From assembly GCF_004343505.1 (NCBI RefSeq), contig NZ_SLXU01000010.1, positions 1 to 64,000 on the forward strand: DNA of 64,000 nucleotides. Direction: 5' to 3'. A program made the position numbers and the translations under genes. Shown here in pieces: positions 1 to 8,005 of this stretch (its first letter is position 1; the number at the start of each line of letters is the position of its first letter). The notes below the pieces were generated by a model. It saw only the letters and a list, made by a program, of their open reading frames with translations. It searched no databases and was not told the origin of the DNA. The DNA comes from Rhodovulum bhavnagarense (GTDB lineage: Bacteria > Pseudomonadota > Alphaproteobacteria > Rhodobacterales > Rhodobacteraceae).

Positions 1-561
1 CTGTGCCTCAAGGACAGCTGGCCGGGCCAGATGCGCACGGTTTATGGCGATCACCAGCGGTTCCAGGAAACCTATTTCCAGCAATACAAGGGCTATTACT
101 TCTCGGGCGACGGCTGTCGGCGCGATGCGGATGGCTATTACTGGATCACCGGGCGGGTGGATGACGTGATCAACGTGTCGGGCCACCGGATGGGTACGGC
201 CGAGGTCGAAAGCGCGCTGGTGGCCCATGCCGCCGTCGCCGAGGCCGCCGTCGTAGGCTACCCGCACGACCTGAAGGGCCAGGGCATCTACGCCTATGTG
301 ACGCTCATGAACGACGCCGAGCCCAGCGACGAGCTGCGCAAGGAGCTGGAGAAATGGGTGCGCACCGAGATCGGCCCGATCGCCAAGCCGGACGTGATCC
401 AGTGGGCGCCGGGCCTGCCCAAGACCCGGTCGGGCAAGATCATGCGCCGTATCCTGCGCAAGATCGCCGAGAACGATTTCGGCGCCCTGGGTGATACCTC
501 GACCCTGGCCGATCCGTCGGTGGTCGACGACCTGATCGAAAACCGCATGAACAAGGGCTGA
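1..561 (+). CDS. acs: acetyl-CoA synthetase, C-terminal fragment (5' end outside window)
   Basis: The reading frame is open from base 1 and ends at a TGA at 559-561, so only about the last 186 residues are present. Acs converts acetate, ATP and CoA to acetyl-CoA in the cytoplasm. Visible family signatures are [12 protein letters not shown], the [10 protein letters not shown] stretch, the hinge [18 protein letters not shown] and the C-terminal lysine motif [11 protein letters not shown], whose second Lys is the AMP-binding residue that is acetylated in this family. The last residues [11 protein letters not shown] resemble usual Acs ends. It lies about 90 bp upstream of the DUF4212/symporter pair in the same direction, so acetate uptake and activation are probably linked. 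Identity is confident; promoter and N-terminus cannot be seen. Confidence 0.95.
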   Translation: MCLKDSWPGQMRTVYGDHQRFQETYFQQYKGYYFSGDGCRRDADGYYWITGRVDDVINVSGHRMGTAEVESALVAHAAVAEAAVVGYPHDLKGQGIYAYVTLMNDAEPSDELRKELEKWVRTEIGPIAKPDVIQWAPGLPKTRSGKIMRRILRKIAENDFGALGDTSTLADPSVVDDLIENRMNKG

Positions 562-647
562 GACCGCCCTGATGCAACCGCACCAGGCTTGCGCCCGGAG
601 AGGAGCCGGGCGCAGGCGACCCCCTTCAACAACGGGAGGACCCCGAC

Positions 648-908
648 ATGTCCGGCAAGGACTCTGCAATGGCCTACTGGAAGGCCAATATCCGCATCAT
701 CCTCATCAGCCTCGTCATATGGGCGCTGGTGTCCTTCGGCTTCGGCATCCTGCTGCGGCCGCTTCTGTCGGGCATCGCCGTGGGCGGGTCCGATCTGGGC
801 TTCTGGTTCGCGCAGCAGGGATCGATCCTGGTCTTTCTCGGCCTGATCTTCTTCTACGCGTGGCGCATGAACCGGCTGGACCGCGAACACGGCGTGGACG
901 AGGAGTAA
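648..908 (+). CDS. DUF4212 sodium:solute symporter small subunit
   Basis: This 86-residue protein starts at an ATG preceded by a GGGAGGA ribosome site 6 bases upstream. It has two predicted membrane helices (about residues 19-41 and 52-75) and the family hallmarks AYWKANIRIILISLVIW and FYAWRMNRLDREH. In the known TIGR03647/TIGR03648 pair, this small protein precedes the large sodium:solute symporter subunit, as it does here with a 6-base gap. Its likely role is as an accessory subunit for the following transporter. The final residues (HGVDEE) are acidic and probably cytoplasmic. An alternative downstream ATG (MAYWK) is possible but has a weaker ribosome site. Confidence 0.9.
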   Translation: MSGKDSAMAYWKANIRIILISLVIWALVSFGFGILLRPLLSGIAVGGSDLGFWFAQQGSILVFLGLIFFYAWRMNRLDREHGVDEE

Positions 909-914
909 GTCACG

Positions 915-2702
915 ATGGATCAGTTTACGCTTAACCTCATTTTCGTGGGTGCGTCCTTCGCGCTCTATATCGGGATCGCGATCTGGGCGCGGGCCGGATC
1001 GACCAGCGAGTTCTACGCCGCCGGGCGCGGCGTGCACCCGGTGACCAACGGCATGGCCACCGCGGCCGACTGGATGTCGGCGGCCTCGTTCATCTCGATG
1101 GCCGGTCTGATCGCGTTTGTCGGCTATGACAACTCGACCTTCCTGATGGGCTGGACCGGCGGTTACGTGCTGCTGGCGCTGTTGCTTGCGCCCTACCTGC
1201 GCAAGTTCGGCAAGTTCACCGTGTCGGAATTCATCGGTGACCGGTTCTACAGCCAGACCGCGCGCCTGGTGGCGGTGCTGTGCCTGATCGTCGCCTCGCT
1301 GACATACGTGATCGGCCAGATGACCGGCGTGGGCGTAGCCTTTGGCCGGTTCCTGGAAGTGGACAACACCACCGGCCTGTTGATCGGGGCCGCGGTTGTG
1401 TTCGCCTATGCGGTGTTCGGCGGCATGAAAGGCGTGACCTATACGCAGGTCGCGCAATATGTCGTGCTGATCCTCGCCTACACGATCCCGGCGATCTTCA
1501 TCTCGCTGCAACTGACCGGCAATCCTGTCCCACCGCTGGGCCTGTTCGGCGAGCACCAGGCAAGTGGCGAGCCGCTACTGGCCAAGCTGGACCAGATCGT
1601 GACCGAGCTGGGCTTCAAGGAATACACGATGCACCATGCCGACACGGTCAACATGGTGCTGTTTACCCTGTCGCTGATGATCGGCACCGCCGGTCTGCCC
1701 CACGTCATCATGCGGTTCTTCACCGTGCCCAAGGTATCGGATGCGCGCTGGTCGGCGGGCTGGGCGCTGGTCTTCATCGCGCTTTTGTACCTGACGGCCC
1801 CGGCCGTGGGCGCGATGGCACGTCTGAACATCACCGAACAGATGTGGCCCAACGGCACCGACAACGCCGCCGTTTCGGTCGAGACCATCGAGAATGACGA
1901 AAAGTATGACTGGATGCAGACCTGGGCCAAGACCGGTCTTCTCGGCTGGGAGGACAAGAACGGCGACGGCCTGATCCAGTATTACAACGACGCGTCGCCC
2001 GCGATGCAGGAACGCGCGGCCGAGGAAGGCTGGGAAGGCAACGAGCTGACCAACTTCAACCGTGATATCCTGGTTCTGGCCAACCCGGAAATCGCCAACC
2101 TTCCGGGCTGGGTGATTGGCCTGGTGGCCGCGGGCGGTCTGGCCGCGGCGCTGTCCACGGCGGCCGGCCTGCTGCTGGCGATCTCGTCAGCGGTCAGCCA
2201 CGACCTGGTCAAGGGCGCGATCAACCCGCGTATCAGCGAGCGGGGCGAGTTGCTGTCGGCGCGGGTCGCGATGGCGGTGGCCATCGCGGTGGCGACCTAC
2301 CTGGGTCTGAACCCGCCGGGCTTTGCCGCGCAGACGGTGGCCCTGGCCTTTGGCCTTGCGGCGGCGTCGATCTTCCCGGCGCTGATGATGGGGATCTTCT
2401 CGACCCGCATCAACAACGTGGGCGCGGTTGCGGGGATGCTGGCGGGTCTGTTGACCACGCTGATCTACATCTTCCTGCACAAGGGCTGGTTCTTCATCCC
2501 CGGCACGAACAGCTTTGACGATAGCGATCCGCTGTTCTTCACGGTCAAGTCGACCTCGTTCGGGGCGATCGGGGCGATGATCAACTTTGCCACCGCCTAT
2601 GCCGTGGCCAGCATGACCAAGGCCCCCCCGAAAGAGATCCGGGACCTGGTCGAAAGCGTGCGCATCCCCCGCGGGGCGGGTGCGGCCGCGGCCGACCACT
2701 GA
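915..2702 (+). CDS. sodium:solute symporter large subunit (acetate permease-like, VC_2705 type)
   Basis: This 595-residue integral membrane protein belongs to the sodium:solute symporter family, with 13 or so hydrophobic segments and the early family sequence FYAAGRGVHPVTNGMATAAD. A hydrophilic insertion (about residues 310-370, acidic and Asn/Gly rich) between helices is typical of the large-subunit subfamily that pairs with DUF4212 proteins and is longer than in E. coli ActP. It follows the DUF4212 gene by 6 bases and is followed by a strong terminator. Neighbouring acs points to acetate or another short carboxylate as substrate, but specificity cannot be read from sequence. I therefore do not assign actP. 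Confidence 0.9.
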   Translation: MDQFTLNLIFVGASFALYIGIAIWARAGSTSEFYAAGRGVHPVTNGMATAADWMSAASFISMAGLIAFVGYDNSTFLMGWTGGYVLLALLLAPYLRKFGKFTVSEFIGDRFYSQTARLVAVLCLIVASLTYVIGQMTGVGVAFGRFLEVDNTTGLLIGAAVVFAYAVFGGMKGVTYTQVAQYVVLILAYTIPAIFISLQLTGNPVPPLGLFGEHQASGEPLLAKLDQIVTELGFKEYTMHHADTVNMVLFTLSLMIGTAGLPHVIMRFFTVPKVSDARWSAGWALVFIALLYLTAPAVGAMARLNITEQMWPNGTDNAAVSVETIENDEKYDWMQTWAKTGLLGWEDKNGDGLIQYYNDASPAMQERAAEEGWEGNELTNFNRDILVLANPEIANLPGWVIGLVAAGGLAAALSTAAGLLLAISSAVSHDLVKGAINPRISERGELLSARVAMAVAIAVATYLGLNPPGFAAQTVALAFGLAAASIFPALMMGIFSTRINNVGAVAGMLAGLLTTLIYIFLHKGWFFIPGTNSFDDSDPLFFTVKSTSFGAIGAMINFATAYAVASMTKAPPKEIRDLVESVRIPRGAGAAAADH

Positions 2703-2709
2703 AACCGGG

Positions 2710-2736
2710 AAGGGGGGCGGCGCGCCGCCCCCTTTT
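2710..2736 (+). terminator. rho-independent terminator after the symporter gene
   Basis: A GC-rich inverted repeat (arms GGGGGCGGC and GCCGCCCCC, extended by A-T and G-T pairs) with a two-base loop is followed by TTTT. It starts 8 bases after the symporter stop and should end the acs/symporter transcript. Confidence 0.8.
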
Positions 2737-2818
2737 CACACCGGCTGTCATTTTGCAGACCCGGCCCGCCTTTTAGGCTATTTCCGTCAAAGCGCCTGTT
2801 TTCACGCAAGAGGTTCCG

Positions 2819-4663
2819 ATGCCCGACGCCGTGCCGATGGCCGACCCGCTGGCCAGCCTGCTCTGCCTGCCGCCGTTCGATCGGCTGCCGGAGGGGGCGC
2901 GCAGGGGATTGACAGGGCAGGTCACGCGAAGAACCCTGGCCGAGGGCCAGACCATTTGCCGGATGGGCGAAAAGCTGGACGGGCTTTACGTGATCGAGAC
3001 CGGAAGCGCCGACCTGGAGGATGATGGCGGGCGGTTGATCGACCATCGCGGACGCGGTGACGTGATCGGCGAACGCGGGCTGCTGCGGCTGGGCCGCGCC
3101 ACGCTCAGCGCGCGGGCCGCCGAGGCCGCCACCCTGCTGTTGCTGCCCAAGGACGCGTTCCACGACCTTATGGACGACGTGCCGGCCTTTGCCACCTGGT
3201 TCGCGCGCGCCATCCCCGGCCGCGCCGCCCCGGCCGAGGAAGAGGCCGCAGGGCTGACCGCGTTGAAGGTGGCCGACCTGATGACCAATACGCCGGTCAC
3301 CTGCCCAGAGGGGGCGACGGCGACCGATGTCGCGCGGATCATGCGCCAGCACGGGATTTCCTCGGTCATCGTGATGGCGGGGGCGGCGCCCGTGGGTATC
3401 GTCACGGTGCGCGACCTGTCCGGCAAGGTGCTGGCCGAGGGGCTGGACGGCACAACGCCGGTAACGCGAGTGATGACCCGCGATCCGATCACCATCGGCC
3501 CCGACGCGCTGGGGCTGGATGCGTTGATGGTGCTGGCCGACAACAATATCAGCCACCTGCCGGTGGCCGAGGGTGGGCGCATCGTCGGGCTGATCGGGCG
3601 CACCGACCTGTTCCGCCAACAGGCCGCCACCGCCAGCCACATGATCGTGGAAATCGTCGATGCCGAGGACGCGCAGGACATGGCCCGCGTCGTCGCCCAG
3701 GTGCCGGCCCTGCTGGCACAGCTGGTGCGCGCGGGCGTGGATGCGGGCGCGATCACCCGGCGGATCACCGACATCACCGACGCGATCACCCGCCGCCTGC
3801 TGGCCCTGGCCGAGGCGCGTCTGGGCCCGCCGCCGGTGCCCTATCTGTGGCTGGCCTGCGGCAGCCAGGGCCGGCGCGAACAGACCGGCGTCAGCGATCA
3901 GGACAACTGCCTGATCCTGGACGACGCCGCCACGCCGGACCATGACGCCTATTTCGCGGAACTGGCAAAATTCGTCTCGGACGGGCTGAACACCTGCGGT
4001 TTCGTCTATTGCCCCGGCGACATGATGGCGACCAACCCGCGCTGGCGCCAACCGCGCCGGGTCTGGCGCGACTACTTCGCCGGCTGGATCGCCCAGCCCG
4101 ACAACGAGGCGCAGATGCTGGCCTCGGTCATGTTCGACCTGCGCCCGATCGGCGGTGAGGCCGCGCTGTTCGAGGCGTTGCAGGCCGAAACGCTGGAGAT
4201 GGCGCGCAAGAACTCGATCTTCGTGGCGCATATGGTGTCGAACTCGCTGAAGCACGCGCCGCCCCTGGGCCTGTTGCGCGGCTTTGCGCTGATCCGCTCG
4301 GGCGAGCACAAGGACATGGTCGATCTCAAGCTGTCCGGCGTGGTGCCGGTGGTCGATCTGGGCCGGGTCTATGCGCTGCAGGGCAACCTGACGGCGGTCA
4401 ACACCCGCGAACGGCTGGTCGAGGCCAGCGCCGCCGGGGTGATTTCCCAGGCCGGGGCCCATGATCTGATCGACGCCTACGACCTGATCGCCGAAACCCG
4501 CCTGCGCCACCAGGCCGAGCAGATCCAGGCCGGCCGGGCGCCGGACAATTTCATGGCCCCCGCGCACCTGTCGGAACTGGAGCGCAAGCACCTGCGCGAT
4601 GCCTTCATGGTGGTCAAGACGATGCAATCCGCGGCCAGCCAGGGCCGCGGCGTGATGGGGTAG
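2819..4663 (+). CDS. cNMP-binding / CBS pair / DUF294 nucleotidyltransferase-like signalling protein
   Basis: This 614-residue soluble protein has three parts. Residues about 15-120 form a cyclic-nucleotide-binding-like domain. Residues about 151-268 form a CBS pair (VADLMTNTPVTC, then VMTRDPITIGPDAL). The remainder is a DUF294 nucleotidyltransferase-like domain plus its C-terminal helical partner. The DUF294 motif GSQGRREQTGVSDQDN is intact (G348, S349, D360, D362), resembling the GlnD/GlnE fold active site. In many proteobacteria such a gene sits between an acetate permease and a DnaQ-like exonuclease, as here. Substrate and target are unknown. The start ATG has AAGAGG 6 bases upstream. It is likely the first gene of a new transcript, since a terminator precedes it. 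Confidence 0.88.
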   Translation: MPDAVPMADPLASLLCLPPFDRLPEGARRGLTGQVTRRTLAEGQTICRMGEKLDGLYVIETGSADLEDDGGRLIDHRGRGDVIGERGLLRLGRATLSARAAEAATLLLLPKDAFHDLMDDVPAFATWFARAIPGRAAPAEEEAAGLTALKVADLMTNTPVTCPEGATATDVARIMRQHGISSVIVMAGAAPVGIVTVRDLSGKVLAEGLDGTTPVTRVMTRDPITIGPDALGLDALMVLADNNISHLPVAEGGRIVGLIGRTDLFRQQAATASHMIVEIVDAEDAQDMARVVAQVPALLAQLVRAGVDAGAITRRITDITDAITRRLLALAEARLGPPPVPYLWLACGSQGRREQTGVSDQDNCLILDDAATPDHDAYFAELAKFVSDGLNTCGFVYCPGDMMATNPRWRQPRRVWRDYFAGWIAQPDNEAQMLASVMFDLRPIGGEAALFEALQAETLEMARKNSIFVAHMVSNSLKHAPPLGLLRGFALIRSGEHKDMVDLKLSGVVPVVDLGRVYALQGNLTAVNTRERLVEASAAGVISQAGAHDLIDAYDLIAETRLRHQAEQIQAGRAPDNFMAPAHLSELERKHLRDAFMVVKTMQSAASQGRGVMG

Positions 4664-4666
4664 GCG

Positions 4667-5197
4667 ATGTTCCTGGAACTGATCGCAAGTTTCGTGGCCG
4701 GTCTGGGCGCGGTGGGGCTGGTGCTGGCACTGGACCGGCTGACCGGGCGGCATCTGCCGCGCTGGCTGGTCCCGCTGGCCGCGGGGGGAGCGATGATCGG
4801 TTACGCGGTATGGTCGGAATATAGCTGGGCGCCGCGCACCGTGGCGGGCTTGCCCTCGGGCGTGGTCGAGATCGAGCGCATCGCCGAGCGTAAGCCCTGG
4901 AAACCCTGGACCTATGCGGTGCCACAAGTCACGCGGCTGATGACGGCGGATGTGGGCGGGGCGGCCACGCGGGCGGATGCCCCGGGTCTGCGTCTGGTCA
5001 CGCTCTACGCCTTTGCCCGATGGCAGCCGACCCGGGCGATCCCGCAACTTGTCGATTGCACCGGTGGCGCACGTGCCGATGTCACCGACGCGGTGCTGGC
5101 AGATCCGGCGGCGGCGGACTGGCGCGCGCTGGCGGCGGACGATCCGCTGCGCCGCGCGGTCTGCGACGGCGCAGATTGGGGCGGGGACGGCTCGTGA
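4667..5197 (+). CDS. hypothetical membrane-anchored protein
   Basis: The product is 176 residues with two N-terminal hydrophobic helices (about residues 3-22 and 34-52), then a hydrophilic domain with no motif I recognise; two Cys (in VDCTG and VCDGAD) lie in that domain. It starts 3 bases after the DUF294 gene and its TGA overlaps the GTG of the response regulator, so it is translated as part of this operon. Proteins of this shape accompany DUF294 genes in Rhodobacterales as far as I recall, but no function is assigned. The first helix could also be an uncleaved signal anchor. Confidence 0.75.
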   Translation: MFLELIASFVAGLGAVGLVLALDRLTGRHLPRWLVPLAAGGAMIGYAVWSEYSWAPRTVAGLPSGVVEIERIAERKPWKPWTYAVPQVTRLMTADVGGAATRADAPGLRLVTLYAFARWQPTRAIPQLVDCTGGARADVTDAVLADPAAADWRALAADDPLRRAVCDGADWGGDGS

Positions 5198-5577
5198 AGG
5201 GGCGGCGCATTCTGCTGGCCGAGGACGAGGACGGCATCGCCCTGGCGCTTGACTATCTGCTGTCGCGGGCCGGATATGAGGTGGCCCGCGTTGCAGACGG
5301 GCAGACGGCATTGGCGGCGTTGGAGGAGACGCCGCCGGACCTGGTGATCCTGGACGTGATGCTGCCCGGCAAGACGGGCTACGAGATCTGTCAGGATATC
5401 CGGGGCAAACGGGATCTCGGGGCCCTCAAGATCCTGATGATGACGGCGCGCGGCGGGGAGGTCGAGCGGCGCAAGGGGCTGGCGCTGGGGGCGGATGCGT
5501 TCCTGGCCAAACCCTTTGCAACCGCGGATCTCTTGGCCCAGATCCGCGCGTTGCTGGGGGGAGAGGTGGATGCATGA
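5194..5577 (+). CDS. single-domain response regulator (receiver only)
   Basis: This is a 127-residue stand-alone receiver. The start is GTG at 5194, overlapping the preceding stop (GTGA); in-frame sequence upstream is shadow of the previous gene. The phosphorylation site is complete: acidic pocket EDED at residues 10-13, phospho-acceptor D54 in ILDVMLPGK, T84 and K106 (AKPF). There is no output domain after residue 127, so it acts by protein contact, like CheY or Spo0F. The following gene encodes a degenerate kinase-like protein starting 8 bases before this stop. This gene is therefore tightly coupled with a partner that probably cannot phosphorylate it. Confidence 0.9.
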   Translation: MKGRRILLAEDEDGIALALDYLLSRAGYEVARVADGQTALAALEETPPDLVILDVMLPGKTGYEICQDIRGKRDLGALKILMMTARGGEVERRKGLALGADAFLAKPFATADLLAQIRALLGGEVDA

Positions 5578-7624
5578 GCGGCTTGGGTTAAGATTACGGT
5601 TCGCCCTGTTTTTCGCCGCGCTTGCGGCGGGTGGCGTGACGGCGCTGGCAGTGGGGCTGTGGCTGGGTCATGCGCGCGCGGGTGGCCCTTTCGAGGGCTA
5701 TCTGATCGCGGGGCTGGTCTCGGGCATTGGTGTGGCGGGGCTGGCGGCCTGGGTGGGGCTTTTGTTCGATGAACATGTGGCTCGCCCGATCCTGGCGCTG
5801 GCCGCCGATCTGACAACCCGCGCCCGCGCCGATATCGACGCAGGCATCGACGAGACCCGCGCGCGCTATCTGGGGGCGTTGGCGCCCGCGGCGAACGCGA
5901 TCCACGATGCGCTGGCCGTCACCCGCGCCGCGCAGGACCGCGTGGTGGCCGAGCGCACGGCGCAGATCAACCGCGAAAAGGCGATGTTCGAGGCATTGTT
6001 GCGCGATCTGGCCGAGGGCGTGGTGGTGGCGACTCCAGACCATCGGATCATGCTCTATAACCGCGCGGCGCAGGGACTTCTGGGTGATCTGGGGCTGGAT
6101 CGGTCGCTGACCGCTTTCCTGCGTCCCGAGCCATTGTCGCACGCGCTGGACCGCATGGTCGCGCGCGCCGCCCGCGGCGAGCACGAGGCCGAGCAATTCC
6201 TCGCCGCCACCGCCTGTGGCGAACGTTTCCTGATGGTGCGCGTCAGCCCCGTTGGCGTCGAGGGACAGCGCGCGGGCTATGTGATGATCTTTCACGACGC
6301 GACCGAGGATTTGCGTGCCCATGCCGAGAGAGATCACCTGTTCAACATGCTGCTCGACAAGGTGCGCCGCCCGACCGCCGCGCTGGGCGCGCTGTTGGAT
6401 GCGGTGGGCGACCCCGATTTGTCAGGGGATCGACGCGCCGGTTTCCTGGCCATGATGGGAAAGGAACAGTCTGCCCTTGCGGATACCGTCCACGAGGTGG
6501 CCGAACGGCATGGCGCGGCGACTGCGCGGCACTGGCCGATGCCTGCCGTCGCCTCTGATGATATTTTCGATGCGTTGCAGGCCCGCCTGCCATTGCCGCT
6601 GAACCACAAGGGCCGCCGGCATTTCATCCGCTGCGACGGGTTCGCGATGACCGAATTGCTGGTGCGGGTGATCGAGGGGCTGGCCGGGCAGGATACGCGC
6701 GGCGATTTCGTTCTCAGCGCCGAAGCCGAGGGCCGCGAGGTGCGCCTGGCGCTGGGCTGGTGCGGGCCGGACGTGCCCGACGGCAAGCTGGACGCGTGGC
6801 TGGAGGAACCGCTTTCGGCCGGCTACGGCCAATATACCGGCCGCGACGCGCTGGAAGGCCATGGTACCGACCTGTGGTCGGAACCGACCGAGACCGGTCA
6901 CCGGCTTGTGCTGCCGCTGCGCGCGGCCGATGCGCCGGATCTGACCCCGGCCGATCCGCGCCCGGAATTCTACGATTTTACCCTGCCGCCGCCGGCCACC
7001 GAGGGGCTGGCCGAGCGCCCGCTGTCAGAGCTGCGCTTCGTGGTGTTCGACACCGAGACCACCGGCCTGTCCCCGAAAGGTGGCGACGAGATCGTGCAGA
7101 TCGCAGGCGTTCGTATCGTCAACGGCCGCATCCTGCGGGGCGAGGTGTTCGACACGCTGGTCAATCCCGGCCGGCACATCCCCGCAAGCTCGACCGCGAT
7201 CCACGGGATCGACGATGCCCGCGTGCGCGGCGCCCCCGACCTGATCGCGGCGGCGCAACGGTTCCACGATTTTTGCGAGGGCGCGGTTCTGGTCGCCCAT
7301 AACGCGGCTTTCGACATGGCCTTCCTGCGAATGAAGGAATCGCGACTTCGGGTCATGTTTGACCATCCGGTTCTGTGCACCGTTTTGCTGTCGGCCGGCC
7401 TTTACCCCCATGCCGACGACCTGACGCTGGATGCGCTGGCCGCCCGGTTCGGCGTCAACCTGCCCGAGGATCACCGGCATACCGCGCTGGGCGACGCGCT
7501 GGCGACGGCCGAAGTCTTTCGCCACATGCTGGGCGAGATGGAGGGCGCTGGCCTGCGCACCCTCGGCGAGGCGCTGGCGCGCAGCGACGAGATGCACCGC
7601 ATCCGACGCGCGCAGCGTTACTAG
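5570..7624 (+). CDS. degenerate sensor-kinase-like protein fused to a DnaQ-type DEDDh exonuclease
   Basis: The protein is 684 residues from ATG 5570, which has GGGGGGAGAGG just upstream; the frame is open further upstream but overlaps the receiver gene. Residues about 11-31 and 44-66 are membrane helices. A linker helix and a PAS-like segment (about 140-250) follow. A dimerisation-helix-like segment then carries DKVRRPTAAL where kinases have HELRTPL, so the phospho-acceptor His is D263. The ATPase-like region (about 340-450) lacks recognisable N and G boxes. Residues about 488-670 are a proofreading-type 3'-5' exonuclease with the full DEDDh set: D494 and E496 (DTETTG), D582 (HNAAFDMAF), H637 and D642. 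A free-standing exonuclease of this kind accompanies DUF294/symporter loci in gammaproteobacteria; the fusion here is unusual. Confidence 0.88.
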   Translation: MHERLGLRLRFALFFAALAAGGVTALAVGLWLGHARAGGPFEGYLIAGLVSGIGVAGLAAWVGLLFDEHVARPILALAADLTTRARADIDAGIDETRARYLGALAPAANAIHDALAVTRAAQDRVVAERTAQINREKAMFEALLRDLAEGVVVATPDHRIMLYNRAAQGLLGDLGLDRSLTAFLRPEPLSHALDRMVARAARGEHEAEQFLAATACGERFLMVRVSPVGVEGQRAGYVMIFHDATEDLRAHAERDHLFNMLLDKVRRPTAALGALLDAVGDPDLSGDRRAGFLAMMGKEQSALADTVHEVAERHGAATARHWPMPAVASDDIFDALQARLPLPLNHKGRRHFIRCDGFAMTELLVRVIEGLAGQDTRGDFVLSAEAEGREVRLALGWCGPDVPDGKLDAWLEEPLSAGYGQYTGRDALEGHGTDLWSEPTETGHRLVLPLRAADAPDLTPADPRPEFYDFTLPPPATEGLAERPLSELRFVVFDTETTGLSPKGGDEIVQIAGVRIVNGRILRGEVFDTLVNPGRHIPASSTAIHGIDDARVRGAPDLIAAAQRFHDFCEGAVLVAHNAAFDMAFLRMKESRLRVMFDHPVLCTVLLSAGLYPHADDLTLDALAARFGVNLPEDHRHTALGDALATAEVFRHMLGEMEGAGLRTLGEALARSDEMHRIRRAQRY

Positions 7625-7725
7625 CCCGACGCCAGGGGGCGCCCGGGCCGGGCCAGCCTGGTACGTCTCGTGCGGGGCTTGACGGGCCGAGACGATGCGC
7701 CGCTGCATGGCCTTGCAGCCTCGGC

Positions 7726-7754
7726 TTGAGCCGATGTCGTCAACGCCCTATAAA
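7726..7754 (+). promoter_or_regulatory. sigma70-type promoter upstream of the second symporter operon
   Basis: TTGAGC (7726-7731), a 17-base spacer, then TATAAA (7749-7754) sits 41 bases before the ATG of the 69-residue gene. Four of six and five of six consensus bases with ideal spacing make this the clearest promoter in the window, and it suggests the second symporter can be transcribed apart from the exonuclease gene. Confidence 0.6.
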
Positions 7755-7795
7755 ACGTCGCTTGTATCTACGGAACGCAGAGCGGAGGAGCGCAG

Positions 7796-8005
7796 ATGCA
7801 CGACAAAGACATGCGGCCGCCCTGGGGGCGGCGGTTCTGGATCGCGGCCATGGCCGTCGTCATCGTACTGGGCATCGCCGTGCCCTACGGTGTTCTTGCC
7901 GGGGCCGCGCCTGGCTATGCAGTCCTGTTGTTCTGGGGTGGTTTCGGGCTGGTCGTGATCGCGCTGGTCGCGCTGGCCGTTCTGCGCTGGAGGGTCGCGC
8001 CATGA
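7796..8005 (+). CDS. small two-helix membrane protein, probable symporter partner
   Basis: The product has 69 residues. After a basic N-terminus (MHDKDMRPPWGRR) there are two hydrophobic helices (about residues 15-35 and 41-63) and a short basic tail. The ATG has GCGGAGGAG 8 bases upstream. Its stop overlaps the symporter ATG at 8002 (ATGA), so translation is coupled. By position it parallels DUF4212 or DUF485 subunits of sodium:solute symporters, but I see no sequence motif that places it in those families. Being small and hydrophobic, it would easily be missed by automatic annotation. Confidence 0.75.
   Translation: MHDKDMRPPWGRRFWIAAMAVVIVLGIAVPYGVLAGAAPGYAVLLFWGGFGLVVIALVALAVLRWRVAP

Noticed and set aside
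2597-5311. 904-codon open frame on the minus strand
   Set aside because: It spans the antisense of the symporter end, the DUF294 gene and the hypothetical gene, and shows only composition-driven repeats.
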